The notes: generated by a model from the sequence alone, not told the origin. A stretch of DNA of 64,000 bases from Streptomyces sp. AA1529 (GCF_000280905.1 NZ_ALAP01000009.1:51261-115260), one strand, 5' to 3'. Shown: positions 53,961 through 62,912, counted from the first letter of the stretch. Program-made: numbers and translations.

Positions 53961-54401
53961 TCACCCGCCGTCGGCCGCGCAGTCGGGACCCGCGAAGACG
54001 AGCTGGGTGAGGGCGGCGGGGCTGTAGGGGGCCGTCACGGTGAGCCGGTAGAGGCCGGGCCGGGGCACCCGCAGGTCCACGCGGAGCAGCTCGTCGCCGT
54101 CCGCGTACGGGCTGCCGTCCCGGCTCCAGCCGTCGCCGTCCAGCGCGGCCAGGGTGCACTCGACGCCCGACGGGTCGTCCGTGCCGGTGATCTCGACCTG
54201 CCACTCCGCGCCCGGTGGGACGTAGTCCGGCACCTGGAGTCCCAGCGCGCCGTCCGCCCGGTCGGGACCCAGCTGATCCTCCTCCAGCAGAAAGTCGACG
54301 ACCGCCTGCCGGGCCGCCTTTCCGCTGGCCAGCGTGCCGTGCTGGAGCGCGAGAGGCACGGAGGCGGCTTCGCCGTACGGCGCGGGGAACGCGCGGGCCA
54401 T
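53961..54401 (-). CDS. Hypothetical protein, Ig-like C-terminus
   Basis: 146 residues from ATG 54401; the frame is open up to 54533. The C-terminal half looks like a beta-sandwich accessory domain ([14 protein letters not shown], then [18 protein letters not shown]). There is no signal peptide and no enzyme motif. The piece could be the tail of a larger, truncated protein. No good ribosome site is visible. Convergent with lysR and divergent from the chloramphenicol phosphotransferase gene. Confidence 0.5.
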   Translation of the reverse strand: MARAFPAPYGEAASVPLALQHGTLASGKAARQAVVDFLLEEDQLGPDRADGALGLQVPDYVPPGAEWQVEITGTDDPSGVECTLAALDGDGWSRDGSPYADGDELLRVDLRVPRPGLYRLTVTAPYSPAALTQLVFAGPDCAADGG

Positions 54402-54564
54402 ACGGACCGGGGAACGGCGGGGAACACGCTCACGGGAGACAGCCGCGTTCGAGGCATGGCCGGCCCACCGCAGCGCCACCGGACCCGTCCCCGGCCGACC
54501 GCTCCCGGCCCCCGGCGCGGAAAGCCGTTGCACCCACCCGGAGGACGCCCTTTACCGTGGCGCG

Positions 54565-55101
54565 GTGACAACCCACGTGATCGTGCTCAACGGCGGCTCC
54601 AGCTCCGGCAAGTCGGAGCTCACCGGAAGTCTGCAGGCCACCCTGCCGGAGCCCTGGCTCGGCCTCGGGGTCGACGATCTGATCGAGGCCATGCCCGCAT
54701 CGCTGCGCACCGGGGACGCCGGCCTCGCACTCGCGGAGGACGGCGGAGTGAGCGTCGGGCCGCGGTTCCGGGAGCTGGAGGCCGCGTGGATGGCAGGCGT
54801 CGCGGCGATGGCCCGCGCGGGAGCCCACGTCGTCATCGACGAGGTCTTCCTCGGCGGCGCCGCCTCGCAGCAGCGGTGGCGGCAGGCTCTTCGCGGTCTG
54901 GAGGTGCTGTGGGTCGGCGTCCGCTGCGAGAGCGCGGTCGCCGCGGCACGGGAACGGGCCCGCGGCGACCGCGTCCGCGGAATGGCCGCCGCCCAGGCAG
55001 ACCTGGTGCACCGGGGCGTGCACTACGACCTCCAGGTCGACACCACCCACACCCCCTCGGCGGAGTGCGCCCGCACCATCGCGGCCCACGTACACCGCTG
55101 A
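54565..55101 (+). CDS. cpt: Chloramphenicol 3-O-phosphotransferase-like protein
   Basis: 178 residues, the same length as the S. venezuelae enzyme as I remember it. P-loop [14 protein letters not shown]. Active-site region [11 protein letters not shown] with the catalytic Asp. [32 protein letters not shown] and [17 protein letters not shown] follow the family closely. Known reaction: phosphorylates the primary hydroxyl of chloramphenicol for self-resistance. GTG 54565. No chloramphenicol biosynthesis genes are in the window, so it would act as a stand-alone resistance gene or on another substrate. Confidence 0.87.
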   Translation: MTTHVIVLNGGSSSGKSELTGSLQATLPEPWLGLGVDDLIEAMPASLRTGDAGLALAEDGGVSVGPRFRELEAAWMAGVAAMARAGAHVVIDEVFLGGAASQQRWRQALRGLEVLWVGVRCESAVAAARERARGDRVRGMAAAQADLVHRGVHYDLQVDTTHTPSAECARTIAAHVHR

Positions 55102-55395
55102 CCGCTCGGCGGACTGCCCTTCCGGGCCCGCAGCGCGAGCGGTCGAGCGGCGCCGTCCGGAAGCAGGGACCGGCCGCCGCAGGAGCAGGGCAACATGCGG
55201 CTATCCGGACATCCTTCACTCTCCGCATGCACTGGTAGCGTTCGGTAACATTGACTGTTAGCTTTGGGGAACGTTTACCGGACGGCCGCACGACGATCCG
55301 GCCCCTCCGCACAACAGACCCTGAGCAAGGAGGGTGCCCCGCCGTGCCGGACAGGCAGCAGGCCGTCCGCATGCACAAGGAGGGGGAGCGGGGCC
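55102..55395 (+). promoter_or_regulatory. Promoter region of the WXG100-like cassette
   Basis: 294 bases. An AT-rich core ggtaacattgactgttagct near 55243-55262 contains TTGACT (-35-like) and several weak -10 candidates. Two aaggaggg-type ribosome sites occur (near 55327 and 55377); the second, spaced 10 bases from ATG 55396, serves the first gene. Confidence 0.4.
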
Positions 55396-55848
55396 ATGGG
55401 GGGCAACGCAGCGTCGGACGAGAATCCCAGCCCGGGAATGAAACCGGGTGGTCACCTGCCGCAGGATACCGATCTCGTCCATTCCGAGTCGAAGAAGAAG
55501 GCCGCAGCCCGCTATCTCGCGGAGACCCTGGGGCCGGAGACGCACAAGGCGGGCTCGAAAGCCGACGGGGACACCGAGACTCTCACCGGCAATCCGGAGA
55601 GCCCGACCGGGCGCGGAAAGCTCCACGGCTGGGAGGTGTGGACCGGAATCCGCCATCGGCTCACGACCTGGCGCAAGCACCACAAACACCTCACCCGGAG
55701 CCTCTCCCACGAGCGCGAGGCACTGATGGACGCCAACACGATCCTCACCGGCATGGACATCGCCACCCGTGACGCCTTCGGCTCCGCGACGCCCCGGCTC
55801 CAGCCAGGGCTCGACCAACGGCCCGGAAGCAGTCTCGACAACCTCTGA
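55396..55848 (+). CDS. Small helical protein upstream of the WXG100-like gene
   Basis: 150 residues. A polar, Gly/Pro/Ser/Lys-rich first half (SKKKAAARYLAETLGPE) is followed by a long helical region (WTGIRHRLTTWRKHHKHLTR, LSHEREALMDANTILTGMD) reminiscent of ESX-type helical partners. No signal peptide. It starts 15 bases before the WXG100-like gene, so the two are surely cotranscribed and probably interact. Family not recognised with certainty. Confidence 0.7.
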   Translation: MGGNAASDENPSPGMKPGGHLPQDTDLVHSESKKKAAARYLAETLGPETHKAGSKADGDTETLTGNPESPTGRGKLHGWEVWTGIRHRLTTWRKHHKHLTRSLSHEREALMDANTILTGMDIATRDAFGSATPRLQPGLDQRPGSSLDNL

Positions 55849-55862
55849 GGGGGCGGAGCGAC

Positions 55863-58091
55863 ATGGCGATCTCGTACGACGACATCGTGAACGCGGACTT
55901 CAGCGACCTGGAGACCGCCGCCAAGTCCTGGGAAGGGATGGGCAAGAGGTTCGGAACCCTGGGCGGCCACTACAGGGCCCACGTCCGTGCCGCGGTGGAC
56001 GCGGACAGTTGGCAGGGCGAGGGCGCGAAGATGTTCGGCAAATGGGGCGGGAAGACAGCGGAGGAGTACGACCAGGCCGAGCAAGAAGCCCGAGGAGTGG
56101 GCGCCCTCTTCCGGCTCGCCCACGCGACCTTCGAGTCTCACAAGAAGGCCGTGGAGAAGGCCAGGGACGACGCCCAAGCCGCGGGCATGGACGTGAATTC
56201 ACACGGCCACTGCACGATGAACCTCGACAAGGTCGAGGCCAAGAAGGGCAAGAAGGTCGCCGATCAGTACCGTGGCGACAAGCAGGCTCAAACGGTCGTG
56301 GAAGAAAAATGGGATGGGGCGATAAAGAAGGCTGTCCGTGAGGCCCAGGAAGCGGACGCAGCCATGAAGAAAAGATTCATGGCAGACCCGAAAGAACCCG
56401 AGAAAGGATTGCCTGGCGGGTTTAACGGCGCCATCGGCGAGGAGGCGGTGAAGCGCACTGCGAAGCGAGTCGCCAACACCTACAACAGCCTCAAGAACGG
56501 TGAAGTTCCACCGCCCCGGGAGCTACAGGAAGCAAGCATCCTCGCCCGCGGCCTCGACGAGGACCCCGAGTTCAGTCGGACGCTCATCAACTCTGTCGGA
56601 GGCCCGGAAGGACTCGTCAAGGTGCATAACCGTCTCGACGATCTGGCGTACGTTTCCGATCCGGAGCACAAGAAATCCTATCTTTCCCTGGATAGAGGCC
56701 TTGCGGCGAACCTTGCTTCCGCAACCAAGAATCCTGAGTCATCCTTCTACAAAGACTTTAAGGATAAGATGGAAAAGGTCGGCTTGAAAAAATACGACCT
56801 GAAGTTGGTGACCAAGAATCCCGATGATGCTCCGGGGCCCGGACCTGTACGCGGATACCAGAGCCTTGTCTCTTTGATGCAGCGCGGCGACGACAACTAT
56901 GGTAAGCAGTTTCTGACTGATACTGCTGATGCCATCCGTAAAGCAGAGGATGAGGGGCAGGATGGTGATCCGGACGTTTGGGACCTCAAGGGAAACTTCG
57001 ACGGGAAGAAGTATGCCCATTTCGCCAACGATCCCTACGACGGAGTTCTTGAGGTGATGTCGAGGCAGCCCGAGGTTTCGACTGAATATCTTGACCCCGG
57101 AAAGGTGATGGATAAGGGAGATAATCTCTACTATCTACTGAACGACCGGGACTGGAAAAACGTCGAAATGGGTCCGGTGGGGCCCGACGGTCACGACCCC
57201 GACGGGGAGACCAGCCACTCTCGGCGGGGTCTTGCCCACGCTCTGGAAGCCGGTGCCACCGGCGAGCTGCCGCAGGATGTCAAGGAACCGGCTCGACTTC
57301 ACCCCTTGCATACGGGAGCCGAGGCCAGAGTGATGAACGGAGTGATTCACTCGCTGGCTCCTGATCAGGGCGCAGGAGGTATTCACCATAATCTTCAGGA
57401 GCCGGTAGCGAATGCTTTGGCTGATTATGCTTCCGATACCCATGAAACTCTTTACAGGTCGGACAATATCCGAAATGAAACCGGCGTGAAAGAGTCCGGA
57501 GAGTATGCCGAATTGTCTGCGGATCCGGAGAAGCTCATTCAGACTATGCGGGGGGTTTCGGAGTCACCTGATGCATTCTCGAAGATTTATGACGCCGAGC
57601 GCGCTCAAATCAATCGGGGGATAGATGGGATACCTGATGACCTAGGCCCCAAAAGCGATAAAGTCGTTGATGAAATGCGGCGAGCCGGGGCCGGGATGGG
57701 TGCGATGGAAGCAATCAAGGAGGATATTCTTGGAGATAAGGCAAGTGATGAGCTGGAGAAAGCCCAGTGGAAGGCGAAAATCAGATACCATGTAATCGGT
57801 GGATTCTTGACGCCTATAGGCGGTGGTCTAGGAGATCCGCTGCAGCGATTTGTTGATACCTGGACTTGGGAGGAAGCGAATGAGGAAAGTGCAGAAATAA
57901 AAAAAGAGCTCAATGCGAAGAAGACCGAGCAATGGTTGTCCTCGGATTTTCAAGTTCGGAATATGGTGAGCGGCTGGGCCACCTCTGCCGGCTTGAAGGA
58001 CGATGATCCAGCTGTCACGAATCTGACGGCGCGAGATGCAATGTCGCAGCGGGATCATACGCGTGATGAAGCGGCGCAGTATCTCAAGTAG
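55863..58091 (+). CDS. Large WXG100-like, DUF6571-like protein (probable type VII secretion substrate)
   Basis: 742 residues. The N-terminal ~100 residues form an ESX-like helical hairpin: KSWEGMGKRFGTLGGHYR then VDADSWQGEGAKMFGKW (a W-x-G turn). The middle and C-terminal region match DUF6571-type proteins (ARGLDEDPEFSRTLINSVGG, QFLTDTADAIRKAE, DPYDGVLEVMSRQPE) with further helices to the end. No catalytic motif seen. G+C falls sharply after about 56.3 kb, with codons such as AAT, GAT and TTT frequent, unlike neighbouring genes. This implies recent acquisition. Inferred exported effector or scaffold; the secretion machine is not in the window. Confidence 0.8.
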   Translation: MAISYDDIVNADFSDLETAAKSWEGMGKRFGTLGGHYRAHVRAAVDADSWQGEGAKMFGKWGGKTAEEYDQAEQEARGVGALFRLAHATFESHKKAVEKARDDAQAAGMDVNSHGHCTMNLDKVEAKKGKKVADQYRGDKQAQTVVEEKWDGAIKKAVREAQEADAAMKKRFMADPKEPEKGLPGGFNGAIGEEAVKRTAKRVANTYNSLKNGEVPPPRELQEASILARGLDEDPEFSRTLINSVGGPEGLVKVHNRLDDLAYVSDPEHKKSYLSLDRGLAANLASATKNPESSFYKDFKDKMEKVGLKKYDLKLVTKNPDDAPGPGPVRGYQSLVSLMQRGDDNYGKQFLTDTADAIRKAEDEGQDGDPDVWDLKGNFDGKKYAHFANDPYDGVLEVMSRQPEVSTEYLDPGKVMDKGDNLYYLLNDRDWKNVEMGPVGPDGHDPDGETSHSRRGLAHALEAGATGELPQDVKEPARLHPLHTGAEARVMNGVIHSLAPDQGAGGIHHNLQEPVANALADYASDTHETLYRSDNIRNETGVKESGEYAELSADPEKLIQTMRGVSESPDAFSKIYDAERAQINRGIDGIPDDLGPKSDKVVDEMRRAGAGMGAMEAIKEDILGDKASDELEKAQWKAKIRYHVIGGFLTPIGGGLGDPLQRFVDTWTWEEANEESAEIKKELNAKKTEQWLSSDFQVRNMVSGWATSAGLKDDDPAVTNLTARDAMSQRDHTRDEAAQYLK

Positions 58092-58100
58092 GAGGCTCCC

Positions 58101-59168
58101 ATTCTGAAGAGGAAATCCATTGCGGCTTCCTTCGTTGTTCTCTGTTGTGTAGTCTTCGGAGCCACTGTGGCCGTCAAAGAGTATAGAGGTGCGCATTTCA
58201 GCCCCCTGTGTGACGGGGTTGTCCGTGAGGAAGCGGTGCGTGCAGCCCTCGGAGATGGTGAAATCAGGAGAACAGGCAAAGATGAGCATGGGTCACCGGA
58301 ATCGGGTTTGCTAGCAGAGTGCAAAGCGATGAAGAGTGACAAATCGAAGTATGTCACCTTCTCTGCTGGTTCCACTTCTTTCGGTTCCAAAGTTGTGGAT
58401 CGCGTTTTGAATCATGATCTTTTTGAGGGTAATGTTTCCACCCCGTTGGGTTCGAAATGGCCTGGAGTGTTGACAATCGAGAGTCCAGGTATTGCCTACG
58501 CAACTGTGGTGCTTCGGTGCTCTTCTCCGCGCTATGACAACTTGCTTATCAACATCAAATCCATGCTGGTCCACAAGGATGCCCGGTTCTCCGACCCGGC
58601 AGAGCGACTCAAACTTGCCCGAGCGGCAGCGGCCATGAGCAAGGAAGCGAACAAGCGGTGGAAGTGCGGTGCCCAGTTGGGTGAGAAGATCCGTCGAGCG
58701 CCGGCTGACGCCATCAGAAGCCGTCCCAAGCCGTTGTCCGATGCGACGGGTACCTGTCGCAGCTTGCGGAAGCTGGCCCCGGCAGCGAAGAAGTGGGGCA
58801 TCACGCAGGCCATCGGCGCGGAATCGGTCGGCGAAGCGCCAACTCAGGACTGCCTCCTCGCCGATGCCAAGGGAAGGAATGTGTATCGCTTGTCGGCGTT
58901 GACGGGCCCATTCGCGCGAGGCTACAGAGACGGGGGGAACCTGGGCCAGGTCCCAGGAAAGGCCGGACGTGAAAAGCGAGGGGGCTGGGCCTGGGCCAGT
59001 GCGAAGTGCCCTGACGGGCAGTCTCCGGCGCTTTTCACCGCTGCCAGCACGGGGCTCGGCGAAGACGACCGCCTGGAGGTGAGCGCGGATTTCGAGCGGG
59101 AACTGCTCAAGGCGTTCGGGTCGGACATGGCTGCGTTGCACGGGTGTGAGAAGCCCACTCTTCCGTGA
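58101..59168 (+). CDS. Membrane-anchored hypothetical protein of the WXG100-like cassette
   Basis: About 355 residues. A hydrophobic helix (SIAASFVVLCCVVFGATVAV) requires the frame to start before the first GTG at 58167. The GGAGG site at 58091-58095 points to ATT 58101 or CTG 58104 as initiator, a rare start. The exported part has paired Cys, each half with a similar layout (FSPLCDGVV ... LLAECKAM and GTCRSLRKLAP ... DCLLADAKG), suggesting an internal duplication. G+C is low at first and rises toward the 3' end. Last gene of the cassette; possibly an immunity or partner protein. Confidence 0.75.
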   Translation: MLKRKSIAASFVVLCCVVFGATVAVKEYRGAHFSPLCDGVVREEAVRAALGDGEIRRTGKDEHGSPESGLLAECKAMKSDKSKYVTFSAGSTSFGSKVVDRVLNHDLFEGNVSTPLGSKWPGVLTIESPGIAYATVVLRCSSPRYDNLLINIKSMLVHKDARFSDPAERLKLARAAAAMSKEANKRWKCGAQLGEKIRRAPADAIRSRPKPLSDATGTCRSLRKLAPAAKKWGITQAIGAESVGEAPTQDCLLADAKGRNVYRLSALTGPFARGYRDGGNLGQVPGKAGREKRGGWAWASAKCPDGQSPALFTAASTGLGEDDRLEVSADFERELLKAFGSDMAALHGCEKPTLP

Positions 59169-59619
59169 GGCCCTTCCGTGAGGCGGCCTCTCCAGCGCGG
59201 CCCCGCGTGCGCCGTATGCCGGGTGGCTGAGGCAGGTCTTGTCCTCGGTCCCGCCACAATCGCTCGACCGGCCGTGGAGTCGGCGGGAGAACGAGGTCGG
59301 CAACGTCGGCAGGGTTCTGGTGCCACCGGCGCCGCACCTCGTGCGCGTCCTCGCCCCGATGTGCGGAGGTGCGAGAGGCGCGAGCCGTGGCAGGTCGAGC
59401 GGTGGGGTGTGGGGGAGGCCGGGGTCTGCCGGAGCGCTGCCGGCGGGTCCGCCGCGGGCCGCGACGCACTCCGCGGGTGGCCGCGGTCGTCGGCCCGGGA
59501 CCGGGCGGCCCCGGTTGCCGCAGGGCGACCCGGGTGCTGCGACCGGGCGCCGCGCTCCGCGATGCGGAATCGCGTACGGTGGACGGCTGCCCTAAGGAGA
59601 GCAGAAGGGGGCCGCCGCG
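59169..59619. other. Intergenic region before the helicase, no gene seen
   Basis: 451 bases. A 12-base direct repeat (cttccgtgaggc at 59160-59171 and 59173-59184) lies at its left edge across the preceding stop codon. Near the helicase, TACGGT at 59575-59580 could be a -10 element and ctaaggagagcagaaggggg supplies the ribosome site. No rifamycin-associated inverted repeat was seen. Confidence 0.45.
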
Positions 59620-62037
59620 GTGAACGCGCAGCACAGAGCGGAGCCGGAGACCGTACGTGACCGCGAGGTCGACGCGGAGCAACAGCATCTCGACCGGGTG
59701 TACCGGAGGCTGGCGGAGAAGATCCACGAGGCCGAGTTCCTGATGGACGACGCCGCCAAGCGCGCCCAGGTGGGCACCCCGGGTGCCCTGGCCGAGCGGG
59801 ATGCGCAGGTCTTCCGTGCGGGGATCCATCTCAACCGGCTCAACAGCGAGTTCGAGGACTTCCTCTTCGGCCGGATCGATCTGCTGGAGGGCCGGACCGG
59901 GGAGCGGGGCCCGGACGGCGCCTACACCTCCGTGGAGCCCGCGGACGGGGCCGTGCGCGCGGTGGACGGCGAGCAGCGGGCCGACATCGCGGAGACCCTG
60001 CACATCGGGCGGCTCGGGGTGCTGGACGCCGACTACTCGCCGCTGGTCATCGACTGGCGGGCGCCTGCGGCTGGACCCTTCTACCGGTCCACCCCCGTGG
60101 CTCCCGGCCGGGTCGTGCGCCGCCGGGTCATCCGCAGCAAGGGCCGGCGGGTGCTCGGCGTCGAGGACGATCTGCTGCGCCCCGAGCTCACCGCCCGGCT
60201 GGACGGCGCTCCGCTGGCCGTGATCGGCGACGGGGCGCTGATGGCCGCGCTGGGGCAGGCCCGCAGCCATGCGATGCGGGACATCGTCTCCTCCATCCAG
60301 GCCGAGCAGGACGAGGTCATCCGGGCGCCCGCGGCGTCGGTCACCGAGGTGGCGGGCGGCCCCGGCACCGGCAAGACGGCCGTGGCCCTGCACCGCGCCG
60401 CCTATCTGCTGTACCGGGACCGGCGCCGCTACGCGGGCGGCATCCTGATCGTGTCCCCGACCCCGCTGCTGGTCTCGTACACGGAGGGCGTGCTGCCCTC
60501 GCTCGGCGAGGAGGGCCAGGTCGCGATCCGGGCGCTGGGGTCGCTGGCCGAGGAGACGGCGGGCGCGGCGGCGACGACGTACGACGAGCAGCGCGTCGCC
60601 CGCGTCAAGGGGTCGGCGCGGATGGTGAAGGTGCTGCGCAAGGCGGCCCGCGGGGCGCTGGAGCTGGGGTTGCGTGCGCCGGTGCCGGAACGGCTGCGGG
60701 TCGTCGCCTTCGGCGGCCGTCTGGAACTGGACGCGGCGGAACTGGCCGCTGTGCGCCAGCAGGTTCTCGGCGGCACCGCGCCGGTGAACCTCATGCGGCC
60801 TCGCGCGCGGAAGCTGCTGCTGGACGCACTGTGGGAGAAGTCCGGGGCGCAGCGCCGGCACGAGGACCCCGAGCTGGCCGCCGAGGCCCGGCAGGGCTTC
60901 GACGAGGACATCGCCTCCGAGGACGTCTTCACCGACTTCCTCGACGCCTGGTGGCCGGAGCTGGCTCCCCGTGAGGTGCTCGGGGCCATGGCCGACGAGG
61001 CGCGGCTGGGGCGCTGGGCGCGGCGCGTGCTGCGGCCCGCGGAGACGCGGACGCTGGCGCGCTCCCTCGCCGCGCGCCTCACTTCGCAGGGCGAGGGGCC
61101 GCTGTCGGTGCACGACATCGCGCTGCTGGACGAGCTGCGCACGCTGCTGGGCGCCCCCGCGCGCCCGAAGAAGCGCGAGGTGGACCCGGTGGAGCAGCTC
61201 ACCGGGCTGGAGGAGCTGACCACCGCGGCCGACCGGGACGGGAGCCGGCGGCGGGATCGCGGGGGCGACCGGCTGCCGTCGGAGCGCACCGAGTACGCGC
61301 ACGTCATCGTGGACGAGGCGCAGGACCTCACTCCCATGCAGTGGCGGATGGTGGGCCGCCGCGGTCGGCACGCCACGTGGACGGTCGTCGGCGACCCGGC
61401 CCAGTCCTCCTGGACCGACCCGGACGAGGCGGCCGCGGCGCGGGACGAGGTGCTCGGCAAGCGGCCCCGGCGCCGCTTCGAACTGACCGTCAACTACCGC
61501 AACCCTGCCGAGCTGGCCGTTCTCGCCGACCGGGTGCTGGCGCTGGCCATGCCCGGGACGGCGCCGCCGCGCGCCGTGCGCTCCACCGGTGTGGCCCCCG
61601 AGTTCGCCGTCGCGGGCGGTGCCGGGGATGTCGCGGGGCAGGTCGCAGGCGGTTCCGCGGGCGACGGCGGGGGTGGCGTCCGGGGTGAGGGGCCGGGCGA
61701 TGGCCTGGGCGCGGTGGTGCGGGCGAGTGCCGCACGGCTGCTGGCGGAGGTCGAGGGCACCGTCGGGGTCGTGGTCGCGATGCGGCGCCGGGAGGAGGCG
61801 CGCGAGTGGCTCGCGGGACTGGGGGAGCGGGTTGTCGCGCTCGGGAGTCTCGAGGCCAAGGGGCTGGAGTACGACGCCGCGCTCGTCGTCTCACCGGCGG
61901 AGATCGCGGACGAGTCGCCCGCCGGATTGCGGGTGCTGTACGTGGCGCTCACCAGGGCGACGCAGCGGCTGCTGGTGCTGAGCGCGGAGGCGGATCTCCC
62001 CGACGCGGCGGGGGTTCCCGACCTGCTGCGGGACTGA
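59620..62037 (+). CDS. HelD/HelR-like RNA-polymerase-associated SF1 helicase
   Basis: 805 residues. N-terminal coiled coil (VDAEQQHLDRVYRRLAEKIH), ADYSPLVIDWRAPAAGPFY, Walker A AGGPGTGKTAVALHRAAY (about 246-260), DEAQDLTPMQWRMVGRR (Walker B), VVGDPAQSSW, VNYRNPAELA and YVALTRATQRL. HelD-family proteins recycle RNA polymerase and, as HelR, protect it from rifamycins. A Gly-rich insert (about 665-690) interrupts the C-terminal domain. GTG 59620. Followed by a possible small RNA and a bidirectional terminator before csp. Confidence 0.92.
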   Translation: MNAQHRAEPETVRDREVDAEQQHLDRVYRRLAEKIHEAEFLMDDAAKRAQVGTPGALAERDAQVFRAGIHLNRLNSEFEDFLFGRIDLLEGRTGERGPDGAYTSVEPADGAVRAVDGEQRADIAETLHIGRLGVLDADYSPLVIDWRAPAAGPFYRSTPVAPGRVVRRRVIRSKGRRVLGVEDDLLRPELTARLDGAPLAVIGDGALMAALGQARSHAMRDIVSSIQAEQDEVIRAPAASVTEVAGGPGTGKTAVALHRAAYLLYRDRRRYAGGILIVSPTPLLVSYTEGVLPSLGEEGQVAIRALGSLAEETAGAAATTYDEQRVARVKGSARMVKVLRKAARGALELGLRAPVPERLRVVAFGGRLELDAAELAAVRQQVLGGTAPVNLMRPRARKLLLDALWEKSGAQRRHEDPELAAEARQGFDEDIASEDVFTDFLDAWWPELAPREVLGAMADEARLGRWARRVLRPAETRTLARSLAARLTSQGEGPLSVHDIALLDELRTLLGAPARPKKREVDPVEQLTGLEELTTAADRDGSRRRDRGGDRLPSERTEYAHVIVDEAQDLTPMQWRMVGRRGRHATWTVVGDPAQSSWTDPDEAAAARDEVLGKRPRRRFELTVNYRNPAELAVLADRVLALAMPGTAPPRAVRSTGVAPEFAVAGGAGDVAGQVAGGSAGDGGGGVRGEGPGDGLGAVVRASAARLLAEVEGTVGVVVAMRRREEAREWLAGLGERVVALGSLEAKGLEYDAALVVSPAEIADESPAGLRVLYVALTRATQRLLVLSAEADLPDAAGVPDLLRD

Positions 62038-62121
62038 TCCGTGCGGGTCGGCGCGACGTGCGGAAGGGCTCCGGAATCGGTACGTGCAAGGGGAATCGCC
62101 GCGGCGGGTCGTTTGTTAGCC

Positions 62122-62266
62122 TGGGTGTGGCACCGGCCCGATCCATGCCCCCGGGCCCAACCATAGGCGCTCAGAGCGCCCACTTGCCGCGAGGCGAGCT
62201 GGCGGGTCGGTGTCACTGAAGCTGGAACGAGGAGGGCTCCCGTCGTCAGGACGGGAGCCCTCCTCG
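62122..62266 (+). ncRNA. Candidate small RNA between helicase and cold-shock gene
   Basis: The 190 bases after the helicase stop do not code but contain stable structure: a hairpin ggcgct-cag-agcgcc (62166-62180), cgccg/cggcg-type pairings around gccgcgaggcgagctggcggg, and a 16-bp terminator at the end. TAGCCT at 62116-62121 could be a -10 and gggaat at 62091-62096 resembles a sigma-R -35, but the spacing is one base short. I recall an experimentally found small RNA (scr2952) near the corresponding helicase in S. coelicolor; identity unverified. Confidence 0.4.
62229..62265. terminator. Bidirectional terminator between helicase/small RNA and csp
   Basis: Perfect 16-bp stem (62229-62244 with 62250-62265: gaggagggctcccgtc and its complement), loop gtcag. 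It lies between a plus-strand unit and the convergent csp gene. Confidence 0.85.
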
Positions 62267-62399
62267 CCGTGCGGACGCCCTCGGCGGCGCGGTCCGCGGG
62301 TGCTGGGCCGCCGCCGGCCGGGACGCGGCCGGCATCGGCGACGGCCGACAGCCCTCTCGGCAGTCGGCAGCGGCCGACGGCGTGGTCGACCCGCCGTGG

Positions 62400-62606
62400 T
62401 CAGCCGACCACGCGGACGCCGTCGGCCTGCGGGCCCTTGCGGCCCTGGGTGATCTCGAACTCGACGCGCTGCGCGTCCTCCAGGCTGCGGTACCCCTCAC
62501 TGTCGATCGAGCTGTAGTGCACGAAGACGTCCGGTCCGCCGCCTTCCTGTGCGATGAAGCCGTAGCCCTTCTCGGCGTTGAACCACTTGACCGTGCCCTG
62601 AGCCAT
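62400..62606 (-). CDS. Cold-shock domain protein
   Basis: 68 residues, a single cold-shock domain binding single-stranded RNA/DNA. RNP1 is KGYGFIAQE and RNP2 is DVFVHYSSI; start [22 protein letters not shown] about 11 bases before ATG 62606. Convergent with the helicase, divergent from the malic enzyme gene across 306 bases. Confidence 0.97.
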   Translation of the reverse strand: MAQGTVKWFNAEKGYGFIAQEGGGPDVFVHYSSIDSEGYRSLEDAQRVEFEITQGRKGPQADGVRVVG

Positions 62607-62912
62607 GTTTCCGGGTCTCCTGTGATGCAGAGGCAGTGTGCGGGCCGATCCTAAGTCGGTTTCGTTCTGTTTCAGAGGAATTGGGGCCGTTTTTCTTCCG
62701 GTTCTCTTCCGGGGAGCCGCGGGGCCCGCCTCCGGCCAGACGGGTGACAATCTCTCGAATAGTGGAATACGCTTTCCGAAACAAGGGATGCGTTACCACG
62801 TACCGGGGGGTAGGTGGGACGATCTGTTGACGTGGCGCGCCACAGGCCGTAAGAAATACGGCTCCCGCGCGCACGCGCACAACGTGACAAGGGAAAGCAG
62901 AGGAAGTCGGCA
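62607..62912. promoter_or_regulatory. Divergent csp / malic-enzyme promoter region
   Basis: 306 bases. For the plus strand, TTGACG at 62827-62832 and TAAGAA at 62850-62855 (17-base spacing) form a credible vegetative promoter 60 bases before the malic-enzyme start. The csp side (62607-62700) is T-rich (cgtttttcttccggttctcttcc) and would give a long 5' leader for the csp message, as is usual for cold-shock genes. Confidence 0.6.

Noticed and set aside
59239..59595. Plus-strand 118-codon frame before the helicase
   Set aside because: No ribosome site, Arg/Gly/Pro-rich, no recognisable family; treated as intergenic.
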